Positions 29,799 to 35,963 of a DNA stretch of 64,000 bases are shown here, piece after piece. The translations under genes and the position numbers were made by a program. Within the stretch, counting starts at the first letter, position 1. Each line of letters opens with the position of its first letter. The DNA is from AC-32 sp963715575 (GTDB lineage Bacteria > Actinomycetota > Thermoleophilia > Gaiellales > Gaiellaceae): contig OY970250.1 of the NCBI GenBank assembly GCA_963715575.1, positions 2,723,459 through 2,787,458 of the forward strand. Reading direction: 5' to 3'. Under the pieces are notes generated by a model, which saw only the letters and a list, made by a program, of their open reading frames with translations, searched no databases and was not told the DNA's origin.

Positions 29799-29912
29799 GT
29801 GAGCGTGTCGAGCCTCGTAGCAGCCGCGGGAGATGGGGCGACCGCAGCTGTGATCTTCGCCTCGATCGGCGTCCCACTGGTGGCCCTCGCCGGGCTGTGC
29901 TGGACCTCTTGA
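29799..29912 (+). CDS. Possible 37-residue membrane peptide
   Basis: GTG 29799 opens a 37-codon frame with a single hydrophobic helix (AAVIFASIGVPLVALAGLCW) that ends 24 bp before the methyltransferase gene on the same strand. TAGCCT lies 10 nt upstream. It fills a gap otherwise without genes. No family; could be spurious. Confidence 0.35.
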   Translation: MSVSSLVAAAGDGATAAVIFASIGVPLVALAGLCWTS

Positions 29913-29936
29913 CTCACCGGCACGACGAATAGCGAC

Positions 29937-30716
29937 GTGGGAGAGCACGAAAGGCTGCTTCTGGCTTCGTCGTTCGGCGCAGCTGCGGACGCGTACGCCG
30001 AGCACCGCCCGGACTACGCGCAGGCCGCGGTGCGCTGGGCGCTCGAGCGCGGGCCGGGCTCGCGAGTCCTCGACCTCGGCGCGGGAACCGGCAAGCTAAC
30101 CGCAACGCTGGTCTCGCTGGGCGTCGACGTCATCGCGGTCGAGCCTGACCCGGCGATGCTGACCGAGCTGCGCTGCGCGCTGCCGAGTGTCCGCGCCCTG
30201 CCGGGTAGTGCCGAGGCGATACCCCTGCCGGAAGCTTCGGTCGGCGCCGTGCTGGCCGGCAACGCCATGCACTGGTTCGACATGGATGTCGCCGGCCCAG
30301 AGATCGCCAGAGTCCTCGAACCAGACGGCGTCCTGGCCGGCCTGTGGAACGTCTTCGACAACCGGGTCGACTGGGTTGCCGGGCTCGAACGGATCAGCGG
30401 AACCGCGGCCATCGGCCCGAGGGACACGTTCAGCAGATGGCGCGCGGCGACAGCCGAAGCGCACCTCCCAGGGAGCGGCGCACTCCCCCGGTTCGGCTTG
30501 CCGGAGCAGGTCGAGTTCCCGCACGGGCAGCGACGGACCGCCGACTCCCTCGTCGCGACCTTCGCGACGAAGGCAGGGATTTTGGTCATGCCGGAACACG
30601 AACAAGCGGCCACGCTCGGCCGGATAGGCGCGTTCCTCGCGAGCAGATCGGAGACCGCCCGCGGCGAATTCACGTTGCCGATGCTGACCGGCGTACTCCG
30701 CGTCGAGCGACTGTAA
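29937..30716 (+). CDS. Class I SAM-dependent methyltransferase
   Basis: The 259-residue protein has the Rossmann SAM-binding motif VLDLGAGTGKLT, an acidic ribose-binding site IAVEPDPAML, and motif IV-like AGNAMHWFD, as in UbiE/BioC-like enzymes acting on small molecules. Substrate unknown. The gene is followed after 13 nt by the first copy of a 30-bp repeat found again behind two of the next three genes. Confidence 0.8.
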   Translation: MGEHERLLLASSFGAAADAYAEHRPDYAQAAVRWALERGPGSRVLDLGAGTGKLTATLVSLGVDVIAVEPDPAMLTELRCALPSVRALPGSAEAIPLPEASVGAVLAGNAMHWFDMDVAGPEIARVLEPDGVLAGLWNVFDNRVDWVAGLERISGTAAIGPRDTFSRWRAATAEAHLPGSGALPRFGLPEQVEFPHGQRRTADSLVATFATKAGILVMPEHEQAATLGRIGAFLASRSETARGEFTLPMLTGVLRVERL

Positions 30717-30729
30717 AGGAGCGCCGCAT

Positions 30730-30759
30730 GGGCCAGCGTCCCGGAATGTCACCAGAGCG
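30730..30759 (+). repeat. 30-bp 3' repeat, copy 1
   Basis: Begins GGGCCAGCGT and continues to ATGTCACCAGAGCG. Copy 2 at 32041-32070 matches at 28 of 30 positions (differences at positions 11 and 13). Both lie 13-18 nt behind a stop codon on the same strand. Similarity continues weakly downstream (CGGGGCGGCTAAAG versus CGGGCCGGCGGCTGAG). Confidence 0.7.
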
Positions 30760-30796
30760 CGGGGCGGCTAAAGGAATCGCGGTCTGACATCGTCTT

Positions 30797-31291
30797 ATGA
30801 CGGTGGCTCGCAAATCCAGTGTTCAGCCCAGCGAGATCGAGGCGATCTATAGAGACCGCTTCCCCGTGTTCGTTCTAAGCATCACCGCAGTGCTGAGCGA
30901 CGGACAGGAGGCACTGGACGTTGTGCAGGAAGGCTTCTCGCGGGCGCTGCGGCGGAGGCGCACGTTCCGGGGCGATGGGACTCTTGAAGGCTGGATCTGG
31001 CGAATCGTCTTGAACGTCGCCGCCGACCGCGGCAGGGCCCGGGCGAAGGGTCCGGTGCCCGGCGACGGCGGATGTGGACACGACGATCTCGAAGCGCCAG
31101 ACGAGGCGATCCGTAGCCACCTCAGAGCCTTGCCGGAGCGCCAGCGCCTGGCCGTGTTCCTGCGGTACTACGCCGATCTCTCCTACGACCAAATCGCGGA
31201 GGTGCTTGAGGTCAGGTCCGGCACTGTCGCGGCGGCGCTGAACGCCGCGCACACAACTCTCCGAAACGACCTAGAAGGGGTGGCGATGTGA
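30797..31291 (+). CDS. ECF-type RNA polymerase sigma factor
   Basis: The 164-residue protein has a region 2 (FPVFVLSITAVLSDGQEALDVVQEGFSRALRRR) and a region 4 HTH (LSYDQIAEVLEVRSGTVAAALNAAHTTLR). It directs RNA polymerase to a small regulon. Its stop overlaps the next gene's GTG (GTGA), so the downstream membrane protein is probably its cognate regulator or anti-sigma factor. The base composition is less GC-rich than flanking housekeeping genes, consistent with transfer. Confidence 0.85.
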   Translation: MTVARKSSVQPSEIEAIYRDRFPVFVLSITAVLSDGQEALDVVQEGFSRALRRRRTFRGDGTLEGWIWRIVLNVAADRGRARAKGPVPGDGGCGHDDLEAPDEAIRSHLRALPERQRLAVFLRYYADLSYDQIAEVLEVRSGTVAAALNAAHTTLRNDLEGVAM

Positions 31292-32022
31292 GCGAACTCG
31301 GCCCCGTCCTCAACGAGCTGGCCTCAGGAGCGCCAGTCGATCAGGCCAGCTGGCAGGACGTCGTCGCGCGCGCTCGCCGCGCAAAGCGGAGGAGGTTGGC
31401 GCTCGCCGCCGCCGGCGTAGTGGCCATGGTCGCGCTTGCAACCCCGGCGCTCGGGATCGGCGGGCGCCTCGCTGACCTGTTCACCGGCGAACCGGTGAGT
31501 ACTGATCAACTCTCGTCAGAGCAAATGCACGTTCTCGGCGCAATGGCTTCCGGCCTCTCGCCGCGACTACCCGCATCGGCTCAGGAGAGTTTGGCGCGAG
31601 TCCGCGCTTCGGACCTGCGCCGGATCGCGGCTCGCGACGGCAGCTCGTATTACGTCGCCGATCGCCGAGGGGGTGGGCTCTGCGTGATGATCAGTCATCC
31701 CGGCGACCAACACCCGTTCAGCAGCTACTTCTGCTCGCCCGACTTCCCGTCGCCGAAGCAGCCGATCCTGGATGAGAGCGTTTTCGGCGGATCACTCGAC
31801 GCGCCGGTGATCCGAAGGCTCGAAGGGTTTGCCGCCGACGGTGTGGCGCGCGTCGCCGTACTGACAGCCGGGGGTAGCGAGGCCGAGACGCTTGTTCAGG
31901 ACAACGTCTACGTACGAACCGAGGGCTTGCCGAAGGAAAGCGTCCTGGGGATCATCGCCCGGGACGCTGAAGGCACAGCCGTCTACAAGTTCTGCATTGC
32001 CCGAGGCGGCTGCGGTAACTAG
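31288..32022 (+). CDS. Single-pass membrane protein, putative anti-sigma partner
   Basis: The 244-residue protein has a cytoplasmic N terminus (about 1-37, WQDVVARARRAKRRR), one helix (about 38-58) and an extracellular domain of about 185 residues with four cysteines in the second half (LCVMIS, SYFCSPDF, KFCIARGGC). The topology and coupling to an ECF sigma gene suggest an anti-sigma function, although no classical ZAS zinc motif (HxxxCxxC) is present. A repeat copy follows at 32041. Confidence 0.6.
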   Translation: MSELGPVLNELASGAPVDQASWQDVVARARRAKRRRLALAAAGVVAMVALATPALGIGGRLADLFTGEPVSTDQLSSEQMHVLGAMASGLSPRLPASAQESLARVRASDLRRIAARDGSSYYVADRRGGGLCVMISHPGDQHPFSSYFCSPDFPSPKQPILDESVFGGSLDAPVIRRLEGFAADGVARVAVLTAGGSEAETLVQDNVYVRTEGLPKESVLGIIARDAEGTAVYKFCIARGGCGN

Positions 32023-32040
32023 GCCCCAGCGCGGTCGCCT

Positions 32041-32070
32041 GGGCCAGCGTGCGGGAATGTCACCAGAGCG
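32041..32070 (+). repeat. 30-bp 3' repeat, copy 2
   Basis: Second copy of the repeat described at 30730-30759, placed 18 nt after the stop of the membrane protein and before the next GTG at 32099. Upstream of it GGCCC/GGGCC (about 32023-32045) could form a terminator-like stem. Confidence 0.7.
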
Positions 32071-32098
32071 ACGGGCCGGCGGCTGAGAGAATGACGAC

Positions 32099-32521
32099 GT
32101 GAGTGCTCCTACCGGCGAAGACCTGACGACCGTCGAGCTGATTGTGCTCGCGGAGGCAGGCGGAGACAACGATCTGAGCAATGCCTTTGGATCGGTCCAG
32201 CTGTATTCCGTTTTCGAGCGTGAGGAGGAGCTGCTAGAGGCGGTCGAGGGCGCGCTCTTGCGTCTCTTCGATCTTGGCCTCATACGCTTGGTCGAAGCGT
32301 CGTACGAGGTTGGCTATACGGCGAAACGCCACGAATTGCCCGCGATGACGCGTGAGCAGTTGGTTGCTGAGTTGCACCAGGAGCCGGATCCCGCGCAAAG
32401 GACGCGCGAGACGGCGGTTTTCTATGACCCGACACCTGCCGGCGAAGCTCTACTCAGCTCGGTACCCAAAGAGAGAATCCCTCTGGTGTCAGGAATCGTG
32501 CAGCGTCCCTGGCTCGAATAG
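32099..32521 (+). CDS. Hypothetical protein
   Basis: Unrecognised 140-residue soluble protein. The first part (TTVELIVLAEAGGDNDLSNAFGSVQLY..EEELLEAVEGALLRLFDLGLIRLVEA) reads as a winged-helix-like fold; the second half is charged. The codon use is less GC-rich than its neighbours. It is the last gene before the integrated element and is followed by a degenerate third copy of the 3' repeat and a strong hairpin. Confidence 0.6.
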   Translation: MSAPTGEDLTTVELIVLAEAGGDNDLSNAFGSVQLYSVFEREEELLEAVEGALLRLFDLGLIRLVEASYEVGYTAKRHELPAMTREQLVAELHQEPDPAQRTRETAVFYDPTPAGEALLSSVPKERIPLVSGIVQRPWLE

Positions 32522-32536
32522 GAAGCTTCCTGGGCT

Positions 32537-32555
32537 GGGCCAGCGTTGCTGTCAC
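32537..32555 (+). repeat. Degenerate third copy of the 3' repeat
   Basis: GGGCCAGCGT is followed by TGC and TGTCAC, matching both ends of the repeat at 30730 and 32041 with a deletion of a few bases in the middle. It begins 15 nt after a stop codon like the other two. Confidence 0.45.
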
Positions 32556-32561
32556 TCGAAG

Positions 32562-32594
32562 AGCAGAAGCGCCGGCTCAGCCGGTGCTTCTGCT
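32562..32594. terminator. Strong hairpin terminator
   Basis: A 15-bp stem with a 3-nt loop: outer arms AGCAGAAGC (32562-32570) and GCTTCTGCT (32586-32594), inner CCGGC/GCCGG around TCA. It probably ends transcription of the 32099 gene. No U-tract. Confidence 0.6.
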
Positions 32595-32616
32595 GTGGAA
32601 ACCAGCGAGGGGGCTC

Positions 32617-32641
32617 GTGGGGGAAACCGGGTTTCCCCCAC
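32617..32641. terminator. Perfect 11-bp hairpin next to attL, likely former tRNA-Asn terminator
   Basis: GTGGGGGAAAC (32617-32627) pairs perfectly with GTTTCCCCCAC (32631-32641). It ends 3 bp from the attL core. Excision of the element would bring this hairpin to just behind the 3' end of tRNA-Asn on the minus strand, so it is probably that gene's original terminator. Confidence 0.55.
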
Positions 32642-32644
32642 GCC

Positions 32645-32666
32645 AACTCCCCGGGTTGGACTCGAA
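32645..32666. repeat. attL, 22-bp core
   Basis: Starts AACTCCCCGGG and ends GGACTCGAA; identical to 42004-42025, where it forms the acceptor and T-arm 3' side of tRNA-Asn. The sequences diverge immediately on both sides, marking the crossover region. Confidence 0.9.
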
Positions 32667-32697
32667 GCAGCCTGCTAATCGGCACCTTTTGAGCGCC

Positions 32698-32721
32698 GAG
32701 GTGGCACGGGGGTAGGCACCG
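32698..32721. repeat. Arm-type integrase site, left
   Basis: A 24-bp sequence running from GAGGTGGCAC to GGTAGGCACCG. It differs from the 25-bp sequence at 41904-41928 by two single-base indels and lies in the same orientation, 31 bp inside attL. Likely an integrase or excisionase arm site. Confidence 0.6.
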
Positions 32722-32742
32722 TGTGAGCGTCCCTGGCTGGAT

Positions 32743-33318
32743 TTAGGGCGTTTCGCTGACCCGCTTGCGCAGCTGCCGGCGTTCCAGCCAGCGATCCCAC
32801 CACGTCTGTTGAAGCGCCACGAGCGCGGCAAGGTTGAACCTCTCGTGCTGCTCGAGCGTGCTCGTGTGGTTCCGGCTGTATCTGCTCATCTCGTCGGGAT
32901 CGCGTATCGAATCAGGCCGGTGCTCGAGCGCTCCGAGCATGTTCCGGAGTTGCGAAGTCACACCCGCGGCGGCGAGCCCGGCGGGGGACTGGTCGCCGAA
33001 GAGCAGGTGGACTCGGGCCTGCTTTGCGAGTACCTCGTCGACGGCACCGTTGGCCTTGTCGAAATGGGCCTGGATCTCCGGCGTGAAGTGCGTCCCATCG
33101 CCGAGCGGCGTCGCGGGGTCCTTCTTGGCCTCACCGGCCGCGATCCTCGCCTGCTGAAGAGCTGAGATTGCCCCGGTCGAGAATTCGTCCGCGGCGCTGA
33201 GCATGTGAGCACGAAGCTCGGCTGCGCGCTCATGCGAAATCGTCAGCAAGGTTGCGAGCAGCGATCCGAGGATCGCACTTCCCAGGCCGACGAGTATCAC
33301 CGCCCAGGTCGGAGTCAC
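32743..33318 (-). CDS. Membrane-anchored hypothetical protein of the element
   Basis: The 191-residue protein has an N-terminal helix (WAVILVGLGSAILGSLLATLL) followed by a helical cytoplasmic domain rich in charged residues (HERAAELRAHMLSAADEFSTG...). No catalytic motif. GTG 33318 overlaps the integrase stop (GTGA), so it is co-translated with the integrase. It could be a membrane-acting exclusion or signalling protein, but that is unsupported beyond topology. Confidence 0.65.
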   Translation of the reverse strand: MTPTWAVILVGLGSAILGSLLATLLTISHERAAELRAHMLSAADEFSTGAISALQQARIAAGEAKKDPATPLGDGTHFTPEIQAHFDKANGAVDEVLAKQARVHLLFGDQSPAGLAAAGVTSQLRNMLGALEHRPDSIRDPDEMSRYSRNHTSTLEQHERFNLAALVALQQTWWDRWLERRQLRKRVSETP

Positions 33319-34343
33319 GTCAGCAAACTCGCGTAGTCGAGCTCGGCCTCGTCGAGCATCACGTGCGAGTAGGTGTTTGCCGTCACCGTCAGGTCCCGCT
33401 GGCCGACGAACTCCGCGATCCGTGCCCACGGCGTGCCGCGCAAATGCAGCAGGCTGATTCGCCGGTGCCTCAAATCGTGCGGGCTCCACAGCGGGATGCC
33501 TTCGGCCTTGCAGGCTTTCGCGATCGCAGTCCGGAGCGCGTCGGCGCCGGACTCGGCAAACAGCCGCGCCTCTTCGTCACGGAAGCGCCGGTGCGGCAGG
33601 GTCGCCTCGAGCGCTTCTGCGAGTACCGGGTGCAGCTCCACCCACAAGGCCTTGCGCGTCTTCGTCGTCGCCGCTCGCAAGCGCACGCGTCGGCGTGACT
33701 CGTCGTAGTCGCCGACCTGGACGTGGTCGATGCTCGAGACGCGTGCGCCCGACCAGTCGAGCCAGAGCAGCGCGAGCCGATGCTTGGCGGGGATGCGGTG
33801 GTAGACGGCCTCCACGTCGGCTGCGCGCGGCGGGTTGATCTGCTCCGGTTCCTCCCGCGGCAGCTTGATCCCGCGCGAGGGGTTCTCCTTGACGCCGGCG
33901 TGGTCGAGGACCATCGCAGCGGCGCCGAGCGTCTTGCGGATCGTCTCGCGCGCCGTGCCTTGCGCGTGCAGCTGCGCGACGACGTCGATGAAATCTTGCG
34001 CCGTCAGCGTGTCGAGCCGTCTACCCCCGATCAGCGGCAACAGCTTGTCGAGCTGGATCCGGTGCTGCTCGCGCGTCGAGGCCGCGACGTCGACACGCGC
34101 CGCCTGCCAATCCTTCGCCGCCTGCGCGAACGTCGGCGCCGTCGGCTCGTGCCAGTGCAGATCAGGAGTGCGCTTCGCGGAGAGCTCGCCCGCGATCCAG
34201 CGCTTGCGCTCGTCGGCCTCGCGCTTTGTGCGAAAGCTGCCGCCGTAGACCGTCGGCGCCTCGCGGCCGCCGAGCCTGAACTCGACGCGGTAGCGCTTCG
34301 AGCCGTCCTTCGTCGTGCGAGTGACGATCCAGGTTGACGCCAT
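33315..34343 (-). CDS. int: Tyrosine recombinase/integrase
   Basis: Integrates and excises the element. The 342-residue protein has an N-terminal arm-binding region (about 1-60), a SAM-like core-binding domain (about 70-155) and a catalytic domain with R in SGARVSS, K in TTKTRK, HDLRHRR (H-x-x-R) and the nucleophile Tyr in ANTYSHV. The position of the second catalytic His is Gln (FVGQRDL), a variant I recall in related actinobacterial integrases. It is transcribed toward attL in an operon with the gene upstream (34345-34905). Confidence 0.93.
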   Translation of the reverse strand: MASTWIVTRTTKDGSKRYRVEFRLGGREAPTVYGGSFRTKREADERKRWIAGELSAKRTPDLHWHEPTAPTFAQAAKDWQAARVDVAASTREQHRIQLDKLLPLIGGRRLDTLTAQDFIDVVAQLHAQGTARETIRKTLGAAAMVLDHAGVKENPSRGIKLPREEPEQINPPRAADVEAVYHRIPAKHRLALLWLDWSGARVSSIDHVQVGDYDESRRRVRLRAATTKTRKALWVELHPVLAEALEATLPHRRFRDEEARLFAESGADALRTAIAKACKAEGIPLWSPHDLRHRRISLLHLRGTPWARIAEFVGQRDLTVTANTYSHVMLDEAELDYASLLT

Positions 34344-34344
34344 C

Positions 34345-34905
34345 TCAGGCGCTCACCCGTCCAGGCCGCGCGGGTGGAAGGTGACCGCGCTTGCGCGCGG
34401 TGGTCACCCAGCGCGCGACGGTGTCGGCTGGCGTTTCCGCATCGTCGGCAAGCACCTTGCGCGGGTTCAGGCCAAAGAAGACGGCATCTTGGTAGGCGTC
34501 TGCAACCTGCCTGTAGAAGCTGTCCGGCAGGCGGCGCGAGGTGGGCCGCTTGAGGCGGTAGCGCTTGAAGGGACGGCCGGCGATCTGCTTCTTGGTCGCG
34601 AAGAACTCGGCCGGGTCGTTCTGCGGCAGCTCCCGATCTAGATGCGCGCTCAAGTCCGCGAAGGTGGCTGCATCCGCGCCGACGGCGGCCTCGATGCGGC
34701 CGACCGGCAGCTCGCGGTAGTTGCGCACCCAGGGCTCGGCGATGCGCAGCTCGACCACGCGTACGCGCGTCACCGGCAAGGGGCCAAGCTCGAGTCGCAC
34801 GTAGGCGACGACCTCGTCTGGCTCTCCGCGATGCCAGGTGGCCTCGGCCCAGCCGCCCCAGCCGGGGACGACGACGAGCGGCGGGTGCTCTCGCTTGCGG
34901 GACAT
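34345..34905 (-). CDS. Hypothetical protein with C-terminal HTH-like segment
   Basis: Unrecognised 186-residue protein. The N-terminal part is beta-rich (PPLVVVPGWGGWAEATW..VVAYVRLELGPLPVTRVRVVELRI); the last 60 residues (FYRQVADAYQDAVFFGLNPRKVLADD..PADTVARWVTTARKRGHLPPA) look like a small DNA-binding helix set seen in actinobacterial mobile-element proteins. It is first in the operon ending in int, 1 nt before the int ATG, so it may regulate integration. An ATG five codons upstream is possible. The promoter is at 34912-34940. Confidence 0.6.
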   Translation of the reverse strand: MSRKREHPPLVVVPGWGGWAEATWHRGEPDEVVAYVRLELGPLPVTRVRVVELRIAEPWVRNYRELPVGRIEAAVGADAATFADLSAHLDRELPQNDPAEFFATKKQIAGRPFKRYRLKRPTSRRLPDSFYRQVADAYQDAVFFGLNPRKVLADDAETPADTVARWVTTARKRGHLPPARPGRVSA

Positions 34906-34911
34906 GCTCCA

Positions 34912-34940
34912 ACCATACACGGAAGTGACACGCTTTTCAA
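34912..34940 (-). promoter_or_regulatory. Sigma70-type promoter for the int operon
   Basis: On the minus strand TTGAAA (complement of 34935-34940) and TATGGT (complement of 34912-34917) are separated by 17 bp, a near-ideal housekeeping promoter. The start codon at 34905 is 6 nt after the -10, so the transcript is leaderless or nearly so. Confidence 0.65.
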
Positions 34941-34950
34941 GAGTGTCGCT
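34924..34950. promoter_or_regulatory. Operator-like inverted repeat between divergent element genes
   Basis: AGTGACAC (34924-34931) and GTGTCGCT (34943-34950) form an inverted repeat with one mismatch and an 11-bp centre. It covers the -35 of the int promoter and lies upstream of the HTH gene. It is the obvious candidate site for the HTH protein encoded at 34988. Confidence 0.6.
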
Positions 34951-34987
34951 CTAGAATCCGACCCACGGTCGTGCTACCGTCGGCTCC

Positions 34988-35308
34988 GTGAGTAACACGG
35001 ATACCAAATCCGGGTCGGAGAGGAGGGCGGCAGTGTCGCAGGCCGAGGAGGAGCTGCTCGCGCGTGTGCGGGCTCGTCGCGTGCTGCCGCCGGCGGCCGA
35101 GAGGCGCCGCATTCGTGAAGCCGCCGATATCTCGCAGCACGAGCTGGCGAAGGCGCTCGGCGTTAGCTGGACGGCGATTTACCGCTGGGAGCGCGGCTCG
35201 CGGCCGCGCGACCGTCAACACGAGATCCGCTACGCCGACCTGCTCCTCGAGCTACGGCGCTTCGAGGAGGTGAGCGGATCAGAAGAGCGCACCGGGTCGC
35301 GGGCCTGA
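34988..35308 (+). CDS. XRE-family HTH regulator of the element
   Basis: The 106-residue protein has a Cro/CI-type HTH (RRRIREAADISQHELAKALGVSWTAIYRWERGSRP) in the middle and charged ends. By position it is the master switch: divergent from the int operon and first of the rightward replication genes. GTG 34988 is 7 nt after TACCGT (34975-34980), so likely leaderless; a second -10-like TAGAAT is at 34952-34957. Confidence 0.82.
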   Translation: MSNTDTKSGSERRAAVSQAEEELLARVRARRVLPPAAERRRIREAADISQHELAKALGVSWTAIYRWERGSRPRDRQHEIRYADLLLELRRFEEVSGSEERTGSRA

Positions 35309-35350
35309 GCGACGGCCTACGACGTTCCCGCGACCCCTCTAAAGCCCGGA

Positions 35351-35368
35351 GCCCCGCGTAGGCGGGGC
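35351..35368. terminator. 7-bp GC hairpin
   Basis: GCCCCGC (35351-35357) and GCGGGGC (35362-35368) around GTAG. It separates the HTH gene from the next gene and could act as a terminator or attenuator. Confidence 0.45.
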
Positions 35369-35397
35369 CCCACAGAACTCAACACGAAAGGTTAGTG

Positions 35398-35793
35398 ATG
35401 ACTAACAGTACAACAGAGCGCCTTCGCGCTCAAGTCGAGTTCCCCGACGCATGGATGCCGCACGACGGCTCGCCCCCGACGCTCGTCGGGCGGGTGGTCG
35501 CCGAAACCGAGATCCCGTTCAAGGATCGCAACGGCGGCGAGCAGACCTGCCCGGCCTTCGTGGTGCGGGACGAAGACAGCAAAGAGTGGACGGTCGCGAC
35601 CTTCCACTCCGTGCTCCGGAACGAGCTGCTCGGGCACGACCAACGCGGCAAGCTGGAGCCCGGCGACTGGGTCGCGATCCACTACCGCGGCCTGAAGATC
35701 GGCGAGACCGGCACCGAGTACCACGGCTATCGGGTGGCGGTCGAGCGGTCGGCTGTCGACGAGGCCACCGGTGACCTCCCCGAGGGCTACTGA
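35398..35793 (+). CDS. Small OB-fold-like protein of the replication module
   Basis: The 131-residue protein is mostly beta: LVGRVVAETEIPFKD, CPAFVVRDEDSKEWTVATFHSVL, GKLEPGDWVAIHYRGLKIGE and YHGYRVAVERS. The pattern is compatible with an OB fold, and its place before the PrimPol gene suggests a single-strand-DNA binding or accessory replication role; no family is confirmed. ATG 35398 follows GAAAGG by 7 nt. Its stop overlaps the next ATG (TGATG). Confidence 0.55.
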   Translation: MTNSTTERLRAQVEFPDAWMPHDGSPPTLVGRVVAETEIPFKDRNGGEQTCPAFVVRDEDSKEWTVATFHSVLRNELLGHDQRGKLEPGDWVAIHYRGLKIGETGTEYHGYRVAVERSAVDEATGDLPEGY

Positions 35794-35963
35794 TGAGTGG
35801 CCGGAACGCGGCGCTCGAGGAGGCGCGGCGGGCGCTACGCAAGCCGACGAGGCTCCAGGACGAAAGCTACGTCGACCAGAACCGGCGGCGGCATCCCCAG
35901 CCCCGGCACGATCCGCGCGTCCTTCGGGGCCAGCTCGACCTGGGCGGGAACGTTGCCCGCTAG
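35793..35963 (+). CDS. 56-residue basic protein
   Basis: A short frame from ATG 35793 overlapping the previous stop as ATGA-type coupling. The product has a helical start (NAALEEARRALRKPTRLQDE) and an Arg/His-rich middle (NRRRHPQPRHD). It overlaps the start of the PrimPol gene. Probably a real accessory protein of the replication module. Family unknown. Confidence 0.5.
   Translation: MSGRNAALEEARRALRKPTRLQDESYVDQNRRRHPQPRHDPRVLRGQLDLGGNVAR

Noticed and set aside
30716..32600. Integron cassette array
   Set aside because: The trailing repeats suggest cassettes, but no GTTRRRY/RYYYAAC core pairs typical of attC sites are visible and no integron integrase is present.
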